DNA from: Patagioenas fasciata
Lineage: Eukaryota > Chordata > Aves > Columbiformes > Columbidae
NCBI RefSeq assembly: GCF_037038585.1
Contig: NC_092523.1
Coordinates: 44,791,001-44,855,000, forward strand
Direction of reading: 5' to 3'
DNA: 64,000 bases
Shown: one piece after another, positions 62,101 through 64,000 of the stretch
Layout: every line of letters starts with the position of its first letter
How positions within the stretch are numbered: position 1 is the stretch's first letter
Translations under genes and position numbers: made by a program
Notes under the pieces: model-generated
The model's database searches: none
What the model saw: the letters and a program-made list of their open reading frames with translations, nothing else
Told to the model about the DNA's origin: nothing

Positions 62101-63097
62101 CTCCTTGGGCGTGGCTATGAGAACCACTTTAATTTGTGAAAATGTTTTTGGAGAGCATTTGCGGTGGTTCAGAACTGAAGTTGGCAGGTGCCTCCCTCCT
62201 TTAGCTTTAAACTGGTTCATATAAAGTAACTACACAAAACATCGTGACATTGGTCTCATGCTGCGATCAGATTTTTCCAAGGTCATTAATTCTAGTAGGG
62301 TACAAGTGTAAACTGATAGTATTACAAATGGCAATATATACATCTGTCAGAGCTTAAGACTACTATGGTATAGACAGCAGTAATTATAAACTGTTAATTG
62401 CCACTGGAAAAGTAACTTAACACTTGAAATGTATGCCATTCTGGAAATAGATATGATGGGTTTGATAAAGAGATGCAGTTGGTTTTTTTCTCCTTCCATA
62501 GATGTTTTGAGAGAAGGAGAATTATGTTGATACAACTTTTAGTTTGAGAGCAGGCAGAGTTTGGGTGACTAATACCATTTTGAGAAGACAAAATTTTCTC
62601 AGGAATAAGGCAGTCTTGGTTGAATACTTAGATTGTTAACATGTCTTCTTTTCTATGAATAATGGTGAACACATTTATATATAGTTCTGTGTGGGGCTAC
62701 CAGCATTTAGGGGAGGGAGCTGAACTGCTACGTTATGTCTGGTATTTTCTCACTCTATACTGTAGAAAACCCATTAGGAATTTCATCTTTCAGACTATTG
62801 TGTTAAATAGAGAATTTTACAGAAGTGGTTTGAAGCTTGTACTTGTCTAAAATTGAACTATCTTTATTCTGAGATTTTATAATAATCTTTGAAAGAGGAT
62901 GGACATGGGATCCTACTGTTAAATATTAGGTAAATGAAGACTTATTTCATAATTATGTTCATACTTTATATTTTCCATCTATTCTATTAGGTTGACAAGA
63001 TTGTGGCCATAGCAGAAGACATAAAGAATATAGGAAATACTTTCTTCAAATCTCAAAATTGGGCAGTGGCAGCTAAAAAGTATAGTAAAAGTTTACG
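55279..63097 (+). CDS. PPID: PPID, peptidyl-prolyl isomerase D / cyclophilin 40 (exons 1-6, 3' end off window)
   Basis: Cyclophilin 40 is a cytosolic Hsp90 co-chaperone in steroid-receptor complexes, with an N-terminal cyclophilin PPIase domain and a C-terminal TPR domain (family knowledge). Six exons join for 752 nt, residues 1-250. The ATG opens MSHPSP, as in mammals. PPIase residues visible are Arg75, Phe80, Met81, Gln83, the block NGSQFFITT (128-136), and His141 where CypA has Trp121, the substitution linked to weak cyclosporin binding in Cyp40. Exon 6 starts TPR1 with Lys227 and Asn231 of the Hsp90 carboxylate clamp. About 120 C-terminal residues lie off the right edge. No frame damage is seen. 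Confidence 0.96.
55364..57268 (+). other. PPID: PPID intron 1
   Basis: 1.9 kb. The first 750 nt belong to the CpG island; the rest is AT-rich. No other feature is recognised. Confidence 0.8.
57269..57409 (+). CDS. PPID: PPID coding exon 2
   Basis: 141 nt, codons 29-75 plus 1 nt. It encodes [20 protein letters not shown], then [18 protein letters not shown] and the FHR motif with catalytic Arg75. The GPTTGKPL insert relative to CypA is typical of Cyp40. The acceptor is TTTCAG and the donor GTAAGT. Confidence 0.96.
57410..57842 (+). other. PPID: PPID intron 2
   Basis: 433 nt, AT-rich. Nothing further is recognised. Confidence 0.8.
57843..57949 (+). CDS. PPID: PPID coding exon 3
   Basis: 107 nt, codons 76-111. 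It encodes [20 protein letters not shown], then [16 protein letters not shown]. Phe80, Met81 and Gln83 line the active site. The acceptor is TTACAG and the donor GTACTC. Confidence 0.96.
57950..60254 (+). other. PPID: PPID intron 3 with CR1 insertion
   Basis: 2.3 kb. It contains a CR1 3' fragment at 59,287-59,462 and short T-runs. No extra exon is recognised. Confidence 0.8.
59287..59462 (-). mobile_element. CR1 3'-region fragment
   Basis: The plus strand reads AATGATAGAATCATCTTGGT, then TGGAAGAGACCATCAAGATCATCAAGTCCAACC and on to CCTGGGCAGCCTGTTTCAGTGCCTGAC in pieces, the reverse complement of the CR1 3'UTR and end. About 175 nt, 5'-truncated, antisense to PPID. Confidence 0.93.
60255..60443 (+). 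CDS. PPID: PPID coding exon 4
   Basis: 189 nt, 63 codons (112-174), phase 0 on both sides. It encodes [20 protein letters not shown], then [20 protein letters not shown] and a variable end. His141 and His146 are visible. The acceptor is ATGCAG and the donor GTAAGC. Confidence 0.96.
60444..61245 (+). other. PPID: PPID intron 4
   Basis: 802 nt, AT-rich, with a GTT-repeat and T-run near 61,175. Nothing else is recognised. Confidence 0.8.
61246..61368 (+). CDS. PPID: PPID coding exon 5
   Basis: 123 nt, 41 codons (175-215). It completes the cyclophilin fold ([16 protein letters not shown]) and encodes the acidic linker to the TPR domain ([16 protein letters not shown]). The acceptor is TTTCAG and the donor GTAAGT. 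Confidence 0.96.
61369..62990 (+). other. PPID: PPID intron 5
   Basis: 1.6 kb with a T-run near 61,538. No further exon or repeat family is recognised. Confidence 0.8.
62991..63097 (+). CDS. PPID: PPID coding exon 6 (start of TPR domain)
   Basis: 107 nt, codons 216-250 plus 2 nt. It encodes [20 protein letters not shown], then [16 protein letters not shown], the first TPR helices. Lys227 and Asn231 are the first carboxylate-clamp residues. The acceptor is ATTAG and the donor GTAAGG. The remaining TPR exons are off the window. Confidence 0.95.
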
Positions 63098-64000
63098 GTA
63101 AGGCTATCGTTATTCAATCAGGTAGCTCCTGTAACCCAGATTAATACTGCTATCAAGCAATGATATGTGCATTTTAGAAGTGCCTGTTGCTGTGCTTTTT
63201 TTTTTTTAAATAAAAGCCTTCTGAATCTGATTTTTAGCTACTACTCAAGTAGGTCTCTGCTCACTGCTAGGTAAGAGCTATAGGCAGGAAGTGTTTAGAG
63301 CTGACTAAATGCTCTTTTTAATACTCTTGCTGTGCTGGTGCATAACTGGGAAGAAAAGCACAGTAGTACATAGAATAGTTAATGGACAGGAAAGGAGAGA
63401 GATAGTTGTTCTCTGATTTCTAAAAAAAACCAGTAGGTTCAGGAAATTGGTAAGCTCAAGAGAGGGCACCCCCAAGCGTGGTGCTCGTTAATTAATTATT
63501 ATTTTTTCTGAGGCTCCATACTGTCATCCTGACTTGATGTATAGTGCAGACTTGCCTTCAAAATCATGTTTTTTCTGCTTTTGTGTCCATGCTGCTCGTT
63601 TATTCTTTTCGTGCTTTTTGCTTTATGCATATGAGCTTCTCCTAAAAACTCTTATTTTTAAGTTATACTGACCTTCATCCCTACCTTCTAAAAGATCATT
63701 GATTAACTAGCAGTAACAATAATGAGAGAAAAAAAAATCAAGGCATATTTAGTGCTTCAGTTGAATTTTTCAACTGACTGGGCTTCAAACAAATGATGCC
63801 TTTCTGAAGCATAAGAATGAATCCTTTAATCACAGGTATTAACCCAAGATGCAACATCTCCCTCTGCCCTCAAAAAGCCTATCACAGCCCAACAGAAATC
63901 CCAAAGTAAACAGGATTTATATGTAAACCTTTTAGAAATCATAGAGAAAAAAAAGGTTGGAATGGATCTTTAAGGAACTTTGTGTTGTATCTATTACCTT
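63098..64000 (+). other. PPID: PPID intron 6, partial
   Basis: The last 0.9 kb of the window. I see no TPR-coding exon here. A probable CR1 end begins near 63,937. Confidence 0.75.
63937..63985 (-). mobile_element. Probable CR1 3' end, diverged
   Basis: The plus strand reads AAATCATAGAG, an A-run, then GGTTGGAATGGATCTTTAAG, resembling the CR1 terminus (AATCATAGAATnnnn-GGTTGGAAgGGAcCTTTAAAGATCA). It is short and near the edge, so the call is tentative. Confidence 0.6.

Overview
The window is nuclear DNA from a vertebrate, almost certainly a bird. It is AT-rich, with spliced genes, GT-AG introns up to 22 kb, two CpG islands, and repeats dominated by CR1 LINE fragments (including a reverse-transcriptase piece at about 21.1-21.8 kb), the typical avian retroposon. 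Nothing looks bacterial, viral or plasmid-borne. The species cannot be fixed from the sequence alone.

Two genes lie head to head. On the minus strand, 47,991 down to 1,141, is FNIP2 (folliculin-interacting protein 2). I could place 17 coding exons by splice sites, reading phase and protein similarity recalled from memory. They join in frame for 3,299 nt (1,099 codons plus 2 nt). Only the last short coding exon and the 3'UTR lie off the left edge. On the plus strand, from 55,279 off the right edge, is PPID (cyclophilin 40). Six coding exons (752 nt, about 250 of roughly 370 residues) are present: the whole PPIase domain, the linker and the start of the first TPR. The same divergent FNIP2-PPID order is known in mammals, which supports both names.

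Layout: 1-8.3 kb, 3' exons 17 to 14 of FNIP2, including the single 1,294-nt exon 14; 8.3-25.7 kb, exons 13 to 2; 25.7-47.9 kb, a 22-kb first intron with ancient CR1, simple A-rich tracts and one candidate alternative first exon (32,151-32,335); 47.5-48.5 kb, FNIP2 exon 1 and its CpG-island promoter; 48.5-54.8 kb, a spacer with no gene I can support; 54.9-56.1 kb, the PPID CpG island; 55.3-64 kb, PPID exons and introns.

The genes act in different pathways. FNIP2 with FLCN forms the lysosomal GAP complex for RagC/D that links amino acids and AMPK to mTORC1 and TFEB/TFE3. PPID is an Hsp90 co-chaperone; FNIP proteins are also reported Hsp90 co-chaperones, so the two meet loosely at Hsp90. The most interesting observation is a 90-nt, frame-preserving exon 7 in FNIP2 that encodes the FNIP1-like AMPK-target segment missing from the human FNIP2 sequence I remember. 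I found no wholly new biological system.
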